NCBI GenBank assembly: GCA_021399435.1
Contig: JAJTUP010000025.1
Location: 868,001-932,000, forward strand
Origin: Diaporthe sp. PMI_573
Lineage: Eukaryota > Ascomycota > Sordariomycetes > Diaporthales > Diaporthaceae
Direction: 5' to 3'
DNA length: 64,000 bases
Part shown: positions 33,368 through 44,949 of the stretch, piece by piece
Numbering within the stretch: the first letter of the stretch is position 1
Layout of the letters: every line of letters begins with the position of its first letter
The notes under the pieces: generated by a model
What the model was told of the DNA's origin: nothing
Databases searched by the model: none
What the model saw: the letters and a program-made list of their open reading frames with translations, nothing else
Program-made: the position numbers and the translations under genes

Positions 33368-34796
33368 CTACCGCCAACGACCAACTCGGGCATGCTCATA
33401 GGCAGCTTTGGAATAATTATCCCATGAATCACACAAGTTCGATGGTACGGCAGAGATCTTACGCGCCTTGAAGATTACTCCCCGGCCAATGTAACTCACG
33501 TTGGCGTCTCCGGTGAAGCTCGAGAGATCCTGTCCGCTGAATTTGATCGTCCCTTTCTCTGCCCTTGGATGGGCCTCCCCTGTTTCAGTATCTCTGGATT
33601 TCAGGCGCAGGAAGTATTTTGTAAGCTTGCTAGCGCCCGCTGCTTTTGCCTTCTTGGGAGATCGTCCGCGAGGTCGTCCACCGGTAGTCTTGGCCTTGCT
33701 GTTCTTGGCCTTGCTGGCCGTGGCCTTCCTTTTGGAGCCCACAGCAGTTTTCTTGTCTGCACTCTCATCTCGGCCATCTTCTTCGTCATCGTCCTCACTG
33801 TCGGAATCGTCGTCATGCTCTTGCTGTGCACAGAATCGGTCGAGAATGCTCTCGTCGCAGCTCATCATCATGATTCCCTTGATGACGCCGAAATCGAAGC
33901 TGGCTTGGTATATGCCGGGCGTTGGGCTTGCGTGGATAGCTAATGTCATGTCTTCAGCTAGCACGGGCCAGTTACTCTCGATCTCCTCGCAATCGATAAT
34001 ATACTGTCCTACAGGGGAAGGTGCGCTGGGACCACGCTTGTGCTTCTCAGCGTTGGCGAGATATCTCTTGTGTTTCGAGGCTCGCTCTTCTTCTCGTGCG
34101 TCTGCCTTGGCCTGGTTCGCCTGTGCTTCTTTGGCGCCATGATCTTTGGCCGCATTCTTCACAGCGCCCTGGTCCCAACCTAGGTAGATGGTTTGTGTTG
34201 AGCCCCAGCCTGTAGCGTGGTATAGACCGCTGACCCGGCCGGCAGTTTCACGGAGTTGCCCCGTGCGATAGTTGCTGGAATGTGGATATGGAATACCAAC
34301 GACCTCGGTTGTCTTCGTTGAATCCGGTTTGCCTGAACCATTAACGAAGTATTTCTCCATGATCCACTCTGAATGGCCCGAAAGCTCTTCTTCACACAGT
34401 TTCTCCAGCCACTCCGTGTGCATTTGGGACCGTAGTTCCTCGATATGGACGGGCACTTTATCGCACTGTATGATCCATGTCAGCGATGGAGGACCTTGGC
34501 GAAATGATAATGCAAGCGGGACGTGTTACCTTGCCAGCCCGGAGTACCTTCTTCATCAGCAAGGTACCATTCCCGGAAAGTTCTTTTTCGTCGTAATCCA
34601 CGCCATAATGTTGCAACTGACCGCGGACAAAGCCTGAGCCATGATGATCTCGGAGCAGCTTATTTGCCTCTGGAGTTAGTCGCGGCAGGAACATGGTTTT
34701 CAAGCGGAGGCCGTCAACGCGCTCAACCCGACCTTTGGCATAAAATCGGCCGAACGCGCATGTGAAGCCGTCGCGGATAATGTCGTTGTAGGGCAT
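33368..34796 (-). CDS. conserved fungal protein of unknown function, nuclear-looking, 454 aa
   Basis: Exons 34796-34530 and 34465-33368; the 64-bp intron (GTAACA...ATACAG) is in phase 0. The N-terminal half has regular conserved-looking blocks (RDGFTCAFGRFYAKGRV, ELSGNGTLLMKKVLRAGKCDKVPVHIEELR, GLYHATGWGSTQTIYLGWD). Residues about 175-215 are a charged helix; about 295-355 are acidic, then strongly basic with GRPRGRSPKKAK, an AT-hook-like core that suggests a nuclear, DNA-associated role. The C-terminus ends ARVGRWR. The open frame runs above 34796 from a TTG, so an extra 5' exon is possible. I recognise the general family from fungal genomes but no function. Confidence 0.75.
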
Positions 34797-35604
34797 TTTG
34801 GCGTATTGCAATTTACCAGCGGCTTTCTGGTAATAATGGCGACCGATCGGAAATGGCAGCCCGAGGTTTTCAAGATTGGAAATAACTGGGGTGGGTGATG
34901 TACGGGCTGTAGAGTAACCCTGGTCCAGGATTTCTTCGTCACCAATCTGTTCAGTATCTGATAAACCATGAGCAGGGCGACCACCGATGTCGCCCGAAGC
35001 GAGTATTTGGCCACGAGCCCCCCGCCCCCCGCCCCCCCGCTGAAGCCCGTATACATCACGCGCAAGCCGGTGAATAGGAACGAATACTCACAAGGAGTTA
35101 TCTCCCACTGGCCCTGCTCTGGCTACCTCTTGAGCTCTCCTGGGTTGGAGTTGCGGTCTGTTGAGGCTATCGACGGGGGTCCAGGGCTGCCGTCAGCGCC
35201 GAGGAGGTTCGGTGGGGGTCGTTTCACGCGCGGGGTAAATTCTGCGTCAATGCAGGCCCTTGGCCGGGCCCTCGTGATTACATGAACAAATACGGGCGGG
35301 GCCAGCGTGCTACGCATCTAGCCAATCGGACACGTTTGGGTGCCAACCTGGGGGGTAGACAAATAAGACAGCAATTTAGACACGTTTTTCTATACTTTAT
35401 ACTGTTATGTCTAAAAATTAGGAAGGTAGGCTTTTCAAGAAGCAACTTACTTACCTCCTTTTCTTGATACCCATCATTCCTCTTCCTACTCCGTACCTAA
35501 TGTGAGCTCAAAAAAAGACTCCAAAGTTCCGGACGGCTTATCTCCACTGTCCGCGCCATCCAATGTTTGAAATTCATTCTTAAAATTTTCTTTCCGCTTT
35601 TTTC
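34797..35604. other. intergenic with a C/G-run tract
   Basis: No gene supported. 35021-35041 is a run of C-rich triplets (CCCCCCGCC type). The segment above 34796 should hold the promoter of the minus-strand gene. Confidence 0.4.
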
Positions 35605-36092
35605 ATGGCTTTGACTTGTGGTATCTGTTGGAGAACCTGGCCTACCTATAGGTCCCGCGACCAACATGTGGCTGCTACATCCCATGAGGTTCCCGACTTC
35701 GAATGCGACAGTTGCGACCGCTATTTCAACACACCCTGCACAGTCTTCGTTGGACTGGTGGGTACTCCAAGGACTGCTAGTTCAGGATTCTCAGGACTTT
35801 GCCAACCAAAGAAGCAATCAGGCTGGAAGACTGCAGGTTCGCATACAAAATTGTGGCAGAGGCCAGAAGGGTGGTGGTTTCATGGATGTGTTTGTGGTGG
35901 ACACGCTGCCGCAATACTTGCCCCATTGGGATTGACCTTGAGGGGGAGGACTACGCCTTTCACGCAGCGGGATTGGACAGGTCGGATTTTAGGCCTTACA
36001 GCACAGCAGCATCAAACCAGTCCACAGGGGCATTTCCGGGACATCATATCCCACCCAACGCGTTTCACTTAGCCTGGCAGCGACATTCTTAA
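35605..36092 (+). pseudogene. C2H2 zinc-finger protein, decayed
   Basis: ATG 35605 opens a classic fungal start: CGICWRTWPTYRSRDQHVAATSH gives C-x2-C-x12-H-x5-H, then FECDSCDRYF begins a second finger. The expected His pair of that finger never comes in this frame. Two other frames take over downstream (GFMDVFVVDTLPQ, then DLEGEDYAFHAAGLDRSDF), which points to frameshifts rather than an intron. Confidence 0.6.
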
Positions 36093-36387
36093 TCCTGGTG
36101 CATGGGGACTTTTTAATTCCTTTACGCGTTCATCCATGTGAATGTTAATGACTTTGCGAATTATGAAGACGATGTTGCCGGAATTCACGACTGTAATGTA
36201 TTGTTTACGAATGGCTGTGGTGCTATGAGAATCGGTGATTGAGGCAAGGCGTTTTGAAGTCGCTCATCTAGTCGAACGTTTCCCAGATAGCTCCCGTGGT
36301 GGACTTTGATGACCTGGGGGTGAGTTCTCGACATTCTCGACCACCTACTTTTTAGAGGCTGTTCCACCTGGGCTATTTAGACCTAAT

Positions 36388-36666
36388 ATGATTTGCCTCA
36401 ATATAATTGTCCTCAAAGTGTCGTGGATCCCAATGTTTGACTTGGATCTTGCAAAACACGGGCGAGGATGGCTTTATCACGTCACAACTTCAGACAAATT
36501 AGTCATGCTGTTCGGCTGCTCACAGAAAGAGGACCCCCAGAGCGTTTACAGTATCTATGAAATTCTCATTAAACCTGACCTTTGTCTCCACTACAACGCT
36601 GTCATGACAGTGTGGCAACGTGAACATACAGTCGGGCACGTTCGACTACCTAATACGGGCCTCTGA
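36388..36666 (+). other. short open frame, unrecognised
   Basis: 92 codons from ATG. The part from MFDLDLAKHGRGWLYHVTT to YNAVM has a coding-like residue mix, but I see no domain or splice signals. It may be an exon of a lost gene. Confidence 0.25.
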
Positions 36667-36789
36667 GTGAATGTGGACGTTGCTGATCAGCGAAACCTTT
36701 AGCACCTGATTTTACAAAACCAAAGCATATCTTCATCATAATCTTCCAACTCCTATTGTTCGTTTGAACGTACAGTACGATTAGGGCTA

Positions 36790-37265
36790 TTCTTTGAAAG
36801 CGGAGGTTGCTAAAGTGAGGACCCGCAGGGCGAACAGCCCCAAAACGGCGGCCACCCAGATCTGCGTTGTCCCTAAAACATCTACAAGATCAATTAGTAG
36901 GTATACAGAGATATATGCCATCCAGAAGAGGGCAGTTAGGCCAGCCAGATATAACAGTGGGTATTAAATCACATCAGCCATAAGTGGCTTGATTGCAGAA
37001 AACCACGTTAGGACGCCAATAACGAGCCACGCGGAGAAAAATATGGCAATTTGCAGGAACCTATTGAATTGTTGAGAGCAAAGAATATAAAAGGATAGAT
37101 AAAGGAAGCCTGCATGAAGCTAGTAAAGGTTAGTCTGCTGTATTAAGATTGGATTGAATGTATCTTACCGAGATCTGTAACGCAAATGGGTATGGTTTGG
37201 ACGTCTTAATGACGCTCTCGTGGATTGGGTCGACGGGAACCACTCGAAATTGCAACGTGGACCAT
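36790..37265 (-). pseudogene. membrane-protein relic
   Basis: On the minus strand a frame with LQIAIFFSAWLVIGVLTWFS, a stop, then two more hydrophobic helices (LLYLAGLTALFWMAYISVYL, IWVAAVLGLFALRVLTLA) ends near 36790. An upstream exon-like piece (about 37170-37265, PVDPIHESVIKTSKPYPFAL) has good GTAAGA and CAG splice signals, but the phases do not agree. The piece stops within 10 bp of the inverted-repeat element at 37274, which may have cut off the 5' end. Confidence 0.5.
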
Positions 37266-37273
37266 CTATCTAT

Positions 37274-38146
37274 GAATCCGGATATTCGCGCACCCTTAAA
37301 TGGATGGCGCGCACCTTTTCATGACTAATCATGCGGCCCCCTGTGCCCAAATTAAAAAACACTATGGGTTCGCCATACCAAAAAATAATGTGCTAACACC
37401 GACCAACATACTGCACGATGCCACTATTCCCACACACTTAACGGTACCAAATAAGCACTATTTGGCCAAGCGACGAGGCAAATAATAGCCGACGTTTGCC
37501 TAGATAGTGTAAATAAAGCCCTATTAGACTTATTTAAGCCATATAAAGCCCTTATTGCCTTTGTCGCCTTTATTGTTACCTACATAACCCAGCTAATTGA
37601 TTAATAAGTTAATAAAGCCGGGCGCCATGGCGATAATCTCGTCCTATATTTCCTTAGTACTATCGCCACCCTCTAGCCTTGTCTAACTCGGCCTTTAGGT
37701 CCTTATAGGTATTGTATCCATTATAGAAGAGTCTCAGAAAGTCAGAAAGGTTGGAAAGTACTAGTTGATAATAATTTGTGGTAATAATAGTGGTATTCTA
37801 TTAGTAATAGTTAATTAGCCACTATGCCTTAAGACCTGAGTAGTCAGGCACGTGTCCCATCGCTACAACGACCTAGATTTGATATCTGGATAGCTAGAGT
37901 ATGTCTTTAATATCGAATTGATCGATTCCACGAAGAATTTAATTAATATCACGATGTGTAGATAGTGGGTAGGTGGTTTAGTGTTAGTAGGCAGAGGAGG
38001 TTTGGCTGGGCATATTGGTGAGGCTGCAAAACACACTGCCTTGGGGTGGTGACGATATAAAATGGAGCGATTTGATTGGCTGCAGCTCTACTTACTAAGC
38101 AAAAGGTGCGCGGCATCCGATCGAGAGTGCGCGAATATCCGGATTC
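37274..38146. mobile_element. 873-bp inverted-repeat element
   Basis: Ends GAATCCGGATATTCGCGCAC and its exact reverse complement, with inverted similarity over about 45 bp (to 37318 and from 38101; inner part GCGCGCACCTTTT). I could not find a clear target duplication. The inside is AT-rich and stop-rich, so this is a MITE-like or internally decayed DNA transposon; family not assigned. Confidence 0.7.
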
Positions 38147-38381
38147 TTAAAATGACGAAATCAATCCCCACATGAGTAAACCCGCTCTACCGTCATGTCA
38201 ACCAACTATTTCCAAACTCTGAACAGCATACCATCGTCTCAACGCCTGAATGCTAAGAGTGTAGCCATGATTCTCGCCAATTGATTGAGCATAATTTGTA
38301 TCTCACGCCTTAAAGCGGCCCTACTCCCACCGCCAAATGCGGCTGCAGGCGCGGGGTTGGGCTGAGCCGCGCCGCCCGCTC

Positions 38382-39068
38382 CTAGATCCGGCAACCGTAT
38401 CTCGTCTTGTCGATCACGGGGCGTCTTATTTGATATGAAAGCTCACATGAGCTTCCGACTAGCCATAATACGGTGAAGAGTGCGTTCGGCACAGTGAGTA
38501 TCAGAGCGTTGGCCAGGTTGAGTGAGCGCATCAGAGTCCCCGGCTCACAAAGGCTGAACCACATCCAGAAGCCCCAGCACAGGTAACCAGCGAGCATGAT
38601 CGCGGAGGCGAAGGCGGGCGTGGCGAGCCTGTTGGCTATATGGCTCAGCACAATCCGGATGGCGCGGCCCTGTCGCCCTTCGCCCAGCCGAACAATCATC
38701 CCGAAAACAAATGCACACCATACGATTAACAAAAGGGTTATGACCAGGTAGACAACTGCGACTATGGTCATTGCTGTTGGGTTTGCTCTCCAGGCTGAGT
38801 TCCAGGCCAAGTACCAGTTTACTGAGCCTGGTCCTGTGCCCTGTTCTCGATAATTACTAGCAGTGATGGGAAGGTCAACACCTTCGTTGTTTGTCGGTTC
38901 GGGCGCCACAGCTCGGGCCAGAGTCCACGGGGCGTTTGTGCGGAGAAAGGGCATCATTTGCCCGATGATAAAATATATGATCCATATTGTGAAGCTGAAC
39001 TGGGAAGTAAAATGGAGGAGAAACGCCCCTGAAATGAGGATGCCGATTGCGTAGAAAAATCTCTCCAT
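38382..39068 (-). CDS. integral membrane protein, 228 aa or longer
   Basis: From ATG 39068 (MERFFYAIG) the frame has hydrophobic segments at residues about 3-38 (two adjacent helices), 95-125, 145-168 and 185-205. The frame is open upstream to 39155 without an ATG, so an additional 5' exon is possible. The tail (RRPVIDKTRYGCRI) is polar. No family recognised. It is the same strand as the relic on the other side of the inverted-repeat element, but the sequences do not look alike. Confidence 0.55.
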   Translation of the reverse strand: MERFFYAIGILISGAFLLHFTSQFSFTIWIIYFIIGQMMPFLRTNAPWTLARAVAPEPTNNEGVDLPITASNYREQGTGPGSVNWYLAWNSAWRANPTAMTIVAVVYLVITLLLIVWCAFVFGMIVRLGEGRQGRAIRIVLSHIANRLATPAFASAIMLAGYLCWGFWMWFSLCEPGTLMRSLNLANALILTVPNALFTVLWLVGSSCELSYQIRRPVIDKTRYGCRI

Positions 39069-39597
39069 GGGTTTGAGTACCAGAGAAGCAGAAGTCGGTG
39101 AAGTTAGACTTGTCACCCAAGGTGAAACAGATGATGTAGGATGCCGCGGGTCCACTGAGACATTGAGAGGTATCGCGATGTGTACATTCCTCTCCCAAGT
39201 ACTGCATCAAATATTGAAATACATTTATAACTATTCCATGTCTTTGAGCTATATTCTTCCAAGATTTTGCTGTTGTGACATGGGAGCCTTGAGCTGCAAA
39301 CGGCATTTATGTCCGGAAGCAGGCCCGGGTTGGTTTGTGAAGCACAAAGCACTTGAGGTTTCCATCAAGGTGGCACGGATTACACTCTTTGTTATCGTTA
39401 CATATACAACGCCTTGTAATAAGTTAAAACAATTTTTTAACTCTTATGAGTTTCAGTGATCGAGTCCCAATATAATCCGAGGACACGTTCTTTCCTTGAA
39501 TCACCAACCCACCAGGCCCTAAGTATGATCCACCAACCTCGGCTGTGAACTCGACTCGCATATTTAGTGCTCAGACACGTACCTATTATTGCCGAAA

Positions 39598-40200
39598 ATG
39601 ACCGGTGGCGCTTGGGCAAGGGTTGTATCAAATTCACCAGTTCAGAGCGTGAGTGGGGGATGGGTTGGTGGCGTGACCCGTCTTTGCCAGGCATGCGGCG
39701 TGAGGCGCCCCATGCATCACTACTGGAGGCAAAGAGACGAAGCTGGAGACGACGCAACTATTGCCATTAACTGTGCTACATGCCGAGGGTTCCAACCTGC
39801 CGAGTAAGTGAAACCCTTGCTCCTGTGCGACTGTTCCCTCCGTTATACCTTGGACCGTCGTTAGACTGCGCGACGTGAGGCTCACAAGTCCAGCCCAAAT
39901 CAAAGAAACGGCGGCGACGACAGTCATGAAGAGCTAGAAGCGCTTTTATCGTCCGGTTCAGACGATTCAGATGACTCTGATTACATAGATGAGCCGCGCG
40001 ACCGCAGGCGTCGCCGCCGGCATAGAGGACAGCTTGTGCGGTGGGTGCCCAGGGACACCTTGCACGATCACGGAGGCGGTAACGAGACCGATTTACGAGA
40101 TGAGGCTGAGTGGATATTGACCGGGTTGGGGGTTGTGCTGTATTTATTTGGCTGGCTTTCCATCGTGACTCTCTTCGTAGTCATTGTGTCGTTTTCTTAA
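39598..40200 (+). CDS. small protein with two Cys pairs and a C-terminal membrane anchor
   Basis: Proposed exons 39598-39648, 39691-39803 and 39865-40200. Intron 1 (42 bp, GTGAGT...TTGCCAG) is in frame. Exon 2 reads ACGVRRPMHHYW...INCATCRGFQPA. Exon 3 reads an acidic Asp/Ser run (GSDDSDDSDY), a very basic run (DRRRRRRHRG) and ends in one hydrophobic helix (TGLGVVLYLFGWLSIVTLF) three residues before the stop, as in tail-anchored proteins. Joining exon 2 to exon 3 by the obvious GTAAGT/TTAG sites shifts the frame by one base, so either the splice is different or the gene is frameshifted. Function unknown. Confidence 0.45.
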
Positions 40201-40787
40201 GATTCACTAATGGAGATAGATATAATTGAACGATGCCTTGGCAGATGAGGTACACAAGACTCCCTGTCTTTCCCATGTGACTCCAAGTGGTTCAAGGCAC
40301 CGCCCAATCAATATACACAATCACAATGGACTTCGAACTGGTTGCTGAACGATGGTCAACTTTTTCAAACCTTACTTGCCATACGGAAGCCTTCATTCCT
40401 CTCTCATGGTAATGAACCCCTTTTGCCGCTTCAGGAATCTCCCTAGATGAGGCGTAGTTGTTTGCTGCCATCTACTGATAGACGATTCTCTCCAGTGGTG
40501 ATAGGCCTACGCATTCAGAGAGGCATGGACGTAGCCCATGCTTGAAGCACCGAAGCGGCACAACTACATTGTTGTTCTTTTTGCATAAGTCAAGATTGCG
40601 GCAGCCCTCACATTCCAGACACAAGTTTTCTGCTGCATTCTCAGCATTGGTATGAAACCGAAGTCTGCAGGGAGGGATATGAGCTTCCTAAGAGACAGTG
40701 TCGAGTCTTTTTGTACATGCCCCGGTTTCGCCTCTTCCAAGCAGAGGTTTGGTACTGTCACCGCTCAATATGCTCTCGCATTGCCTT

Positions 40788-42000
40788 CTACAGCGTTATC
40801 ACGTCGAGTTTCTTGACCTCACTGGCATAGTCACGCATCATCACCTGGAGGGGCACGACCTGATGCGAGTGCCTGAGCGCTTCGCACCTTCCATTATTTT
40901 GTGAATGTGTCCTTGAGTTTCCAATCCACACGAGAAACACTGTTTTGAAGGTACCAAAGGTCACATAAACATCAGCTCCCCACTGGTCGATGAGTGCATC
41001 GCGAAGATCCTCACTCAAGGATTCTTCAAGGCCTGAATGGATGAGCAAGTCACGGCGCTGTTCCATTTTGTCGTCTGCGATGGCTCTCAAGAATCGGCCG
41101 TACTCGTCTCGAGAAGAGAGGGGCGATGGGGTTGATTGCAATAGAGGGATTAAGTTAAAGATCAACTGTGTCGAGAAACTCGTGAGAATAGTTGGCACCA
41201 AAGGTGTCATGGGCAAGGAATAGCTTGCAAAGTTGTACGTCGTCGTTGGCCGGAACATGAGCCATCGACTCCTCGCGAAACTTGCCAAAGAGGTCGGTGG
41301 TTCTGGCTTCGTTATCTGTTATGTCCCTAAACTGTAGAACTGCCACGACCACACTGACACGCTCGGCATTGGTCAGACGGATATAGTTGACTGCAGGCAA
41401 TGCTGTAAGAATGTCTGCAAAGATGGCTATCTTCACCATGCTCCTGTCGACCATGCTCTATAGGCGATTGGCTTTGGTGTCTACATCACCGCCACTATTG
41501 CCGAAGACTGTATCTACTGGCTGCTTATTGGTGGGTATGTACTGGGCATTGACCAGCACAGTGTCTGTGTTGAGATTTAACTAGACAGGCGACTCGACAA
41601 CGTGATAAATGCGTGCCTACATATCTACGTGCACGAGAGCAAGGTTGTAACGCATGGCAATGTGCTTCTTGATGTAGGATTGGGCTGCCTTGCAGGCCTC
41701 GTGCTTGGCTCTGGTTATGAGAGAGAGCCTCTGACTGAAACCAATCGGGAACAGAGGATTTCAATCGCGGTTCTGGTAGGCCTTGACTCAGCGTGGGTTG
41801 GCTCCTGTGAGTCTCGTAGGACGCAATAGCCATAACCTTGCCACCATTAGGGTCGTTTCTAGTCGCACAAAGCTTTTCATAATTGACAGATCAACAAGGC
41901 TGGCCAAGTGAACTCATGATTCCCACGTTGGAGGAGAAGCATGCGACAGAGCTTTCAAGCAGAATTATATTAATATCTCTTCCTGGTTCATCAATTTGCG
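40788..42000 (-). pseudogene. broken 2EXR-family paralogue
   Basis: Minus-strand translation parallels the intact gene at 51826-53361: FPIGFSQRLSLITRAKHEA against FGQKLPFIAQVNHEA, YNLALVHVDM against CNLAFVHKDM, LNTDTVLVNAQY against CNKDTVLVKTQY, LFGKFREESMAHVPA against LFGLFGEESMALIPA, and DEYGRFLRAIA to FKTVFLVW against DEYCELMRGLA to FNPVFIVHR. It has TAG stops and frameshifts (for example at about 41155), and the N-terminal ELPYEIR block is not recognisable. A local, inverted, older duplicate of the downstream gene. Confidence 0.8.
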
Positions 42001-42319
42001 GAGCCAGTCGGCCGTTATATTGTCCACCGGAGTAAAGAATTTCCTATCTTGTTTAAAGACAATCTTAGTGTGATAAAACTACTTGTTGAAAAAATCCCGA
42101 ACCTAGCTGTATTGCCAGAAGTTACGGGTCAGCAAATAGTAATATGACCAGCCTCCATCAAAAGGTGGATAGTAGGCTCTCCAAGTTGCTTAGCAAAAGT
42201 AGCAAGGCACGGGCAAGCCTCCTCTTCCTAGTTAGAATCTGTGCTAGGCTTCTCGGGCTCAGGCTTGTCATCAGCAGGCTCCTGGGGTCATTTCTACGAG
42301 ATGTATTGACACCGGTTAC

Positions 42320-43240
42320 TTAATCTATATCGACCGCTTTCATAAATACTGACTTCGGGGGTCTGTACTTGACGTGCTAAAAGATGGAGAAGACAATCGG
42401 CCCCAGCTGCTTCCAAGGTTGTGGTCGCCAAAACAAAAGATTGTGTGGGGACTGAAGTGTGCTACGGGAATGAGGAAAGTGACCTCCTTGTGGCGGGGAG
42501 CTTCATCACACATCACATAATGAGGCCTGAAATTCGGGCGAAAGGTCTTATCTATTGTGGCTACCGGCGGACAGATAACGACATCAGCTGTGGCAATGGC
42601 GTGTATCTGGGTGCCAGTCTTGACTAAGCGACTAATCTGTTTTCTGAGATCTGGAAACCGGCTGGGGTTAACGACGAGCTTGTTTATGGCGGCCGCAAGG
42701 TCGTTATACTTGCAAATACCTTCGGGTTCCTAGCAGTCTGCATTGTACAGCTCAATAGCCTTGTCGATGAGAGAAGGGCTCTTGCTCTTTATCCTCCAAC
42801 CTTCTTGGTTATACTAATCTACTTGGTTAGAGAATTCACCTAGCAGACCCACCAGAATTCCGCCTGTTGTCTCACCCGTGATCCATTAAATGCCACGCCC
42901 AACCTTGGCGAGTCGACAAGGGAATTCTCTGCTCTCGGTTTCAAAGGAACAAAGGCGAGTGAAGACCGGCTTTGTCTTTCTGATCTGATCTGATAAAACC
43001 CGAGTTCCTTCCACATACAACTTAATCGGGGGACAATTTCGTCAACTGCGTGGTTCTGACCCGATGTAATGAGAACCTTGGTCCTCGGGGTGGTTGATGA
43101 AAGTGCAGCTTCCTAATTGTCGGTCAGGGCAACTACATGGAGAGGTGTGTTCGGATCCACCTTGTCGAGATCTTCTGGTTTGAGCGGGGTCGCAAGTCCA
43201 AGGGGAGGTCCCGCTCGTCATCTACACCGGCCAGATATCA
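42320..43240 (-). pseudogene. SF1 (UPF1-like) helicase fragment, copy 2
   Basis: Read on the minus strand: PRTKVLITSGQNHAVDEIVPRL (about 43090-43020) is the motif Ia region of UPF1/DNA2-like helicases; then KYNDLAAAINKLV, ATADVVICPPVATIDKTFRP (about 42610), HYVMCDEAPRHKEVTFLI (DEA-type Walker B, about 42510) and FCFGDHNLG (motif III, about 42460). Several TAG stops and frame changes break it. No Walker A was found upstream. It ends with KYRPPKSVF at about 42340, shared with copy 1. Confidence 0.7.
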
Positions 43241-43298
43241 AGCTTATCTTTGCCACAAGACTCCTCTAAGTCTTGCCAATACCAGTGCCAGTGCCAGT

Positions 43299-43870
43299 CT
43301 AGTGCCAGTGCCACTGCCACTGCCAGTCTCCGTGGACTCGGTCTTGTCGGCGGCAGACTCCTCTGAGTCTGGACAGTGGCAGTTTAGGTAGGCTCATCCT
43401 TGTCAGCGGCAGCTTGGCGATCTCCCGCAGTGCCAACCTCAGGCCACAGCTGTTCATCTTGTCTGGCATCGTTGGCATCGGCGGTGTCGACACTCGTTGC
43501 CTGGTCCGTGTTGATAGACTTGAATGCTGACTTTGGCGGCTTGTACTTGAGGTGCTGGTGGGTTGAAAAGACGAGCGGAGACAGCTGCTTGTGACTAAAG
43601 CATAAAGATGCCAGGAGACTGAAGCGCGCCAGGAGAATGAGGAAGGCGAACCCATCCGCGAGGGCCCTCGTCGCTGATGACACGATGCGGCCTCAATCCT
43701 ACCGCGGGCAAACACGAGGGATCAGGGGTGTTTGCTCTTTGACCGTCGCATCTCCAGGATTGTCTCAAAAGGAAAGGGCAGGGGCAGCATGGCAGTCGAG
43801 GGAAAAGAACATCAACGGCAGTTTTATGGCCCGATACGACGAGAATTTCGGGTCTTAGGGGCACTGAAAC
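43299..43870 (-). pseudogene. SF1 helicase fragment, copy 1
   Basis: Parallels the last third of copy 2: LRPHRVISDEGPRG (Walker B region), FAFLILLARFSLLASLCFSHKQLSP, then HLKYKPPKSAF, but spread over two frames. It is followed by an acidic/low-complexity tail (ATSVDTADANDARQDEQ) and a GTGSGSGTGT stretch encoded by GTGCCA-type microsatellite DNA at about 43280-43330. Confidence 0.55.
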
Positions 43871-43929
43871 CGTAAGCTTCTGGTGGTGAGTTGGTTAGCG
43901 ATCCATGCAACTCAGAGAGCCAAGTACAA

Positions 43930-44862
43930 CTTACCAGTGCCAAGTGGGCTGTGAATGTATTTGATGAGCTTCTTGTCATCCAACTCAGCGGCCGTGTGCT
44001 CGTCCCTGGCGAGCTCGTTGTAAACTCTTTGGAGCTTTCTATCCTTGTAGGTCCCCCGCCTCAGCTCCAAGAGAGGCATGAGCTCCTCCAAGGGGTTTCC
44101 GTCCCGAAAGTCCGCTCTGATCAGGCCCTAAAGGCTTCAAGGCGTGCTGGCGATGGCCGATCATCGAGAGGCATCGTGTGAGGCACCTTTAGCCACAGCC
44201 TCCCTCACTGGTGTTGCCTTGGTCGGAAGAAGACATTTCGTTGCCTTGTGGATCGAACGGCTCGGTGCTTGAGGGGTTTGTGGCGCAATTTGCGACTTGT
44301 GCGGGTCAGTATGGTTCTAGGAACGTAGATCGAGGAGTTGAGTATCGTGGTGCAGAAGAATGGAAGAAATCCTGGACGTCTTCACCGTAGGACGTAGGTC
44401 TGATGTTGGTGGGGGAAGGTTTAGGTGGAGAGAGTGCAAGTGTTTGAGTTAAGTGAAGGAATAACTAGAGGGTTGTGCTTCCTATCGCCAGCAAGGCGAC
44501 AATTGCGCAAAAAAAGACAGTGAGGGCTCAATGGACCCCAGAACTCAGTCGAAGATGGGATTGAGTGGTGCAAATGAACTGAATGGGATGGGAAATCTTG
44601 CCACGGCCAGAAGGCAGGCTGATGCATTGGTGAAGGTGACGGGCGTTCTGGTCTTGAAGTTTGGCGAGCTAGGGGGCTTCGTGAGGGCGGGTCCAAGAAA
44701 ACGTCTCTCAAGAAGGAAACGAGCTGGGGATGGGGAGATTTGTGTGAAGGAGGCTTGGCTTTTGTGCTTACCGATAACGGCGTTCTCCTTGATAGGTTGC
44801 AAGGTTGCTTCGGAGGAGAGAGAAGTGAAGAAGTCCAGGATGTTTGGATCAACGTCTTCCAT
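43930..44862 (-). pseudogene. fragmented gene, 5' exon plus later exon-like block
   Basis: Minus-strand ATG at 44862 opens MEDVDPNILDFFTSLSSEATLQPIKENAVIG and meets GTAAGC; the likely acceptor (TGCATCAG) leads to only 24 more codons. A second coding-like block at about 44130-43937 reads IRADFRDGNPLEELMPLLELRRGTYKDRKLQRVYNELARDE to YIHSPLGT and stops at another GTAAGT. These may be exons of the same gene as helicase copy 1, but the frames do not connect. Confidence 0.4.
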
Positions 44863-44949
44863 TCTGTGCCTCTCCGCCAGGCGCCATGGTTTGCTACTTC
44901 GATGGCACTGCTTACCGTTCTCGTGAGCAATGTGGTGTGGAAATATTAA

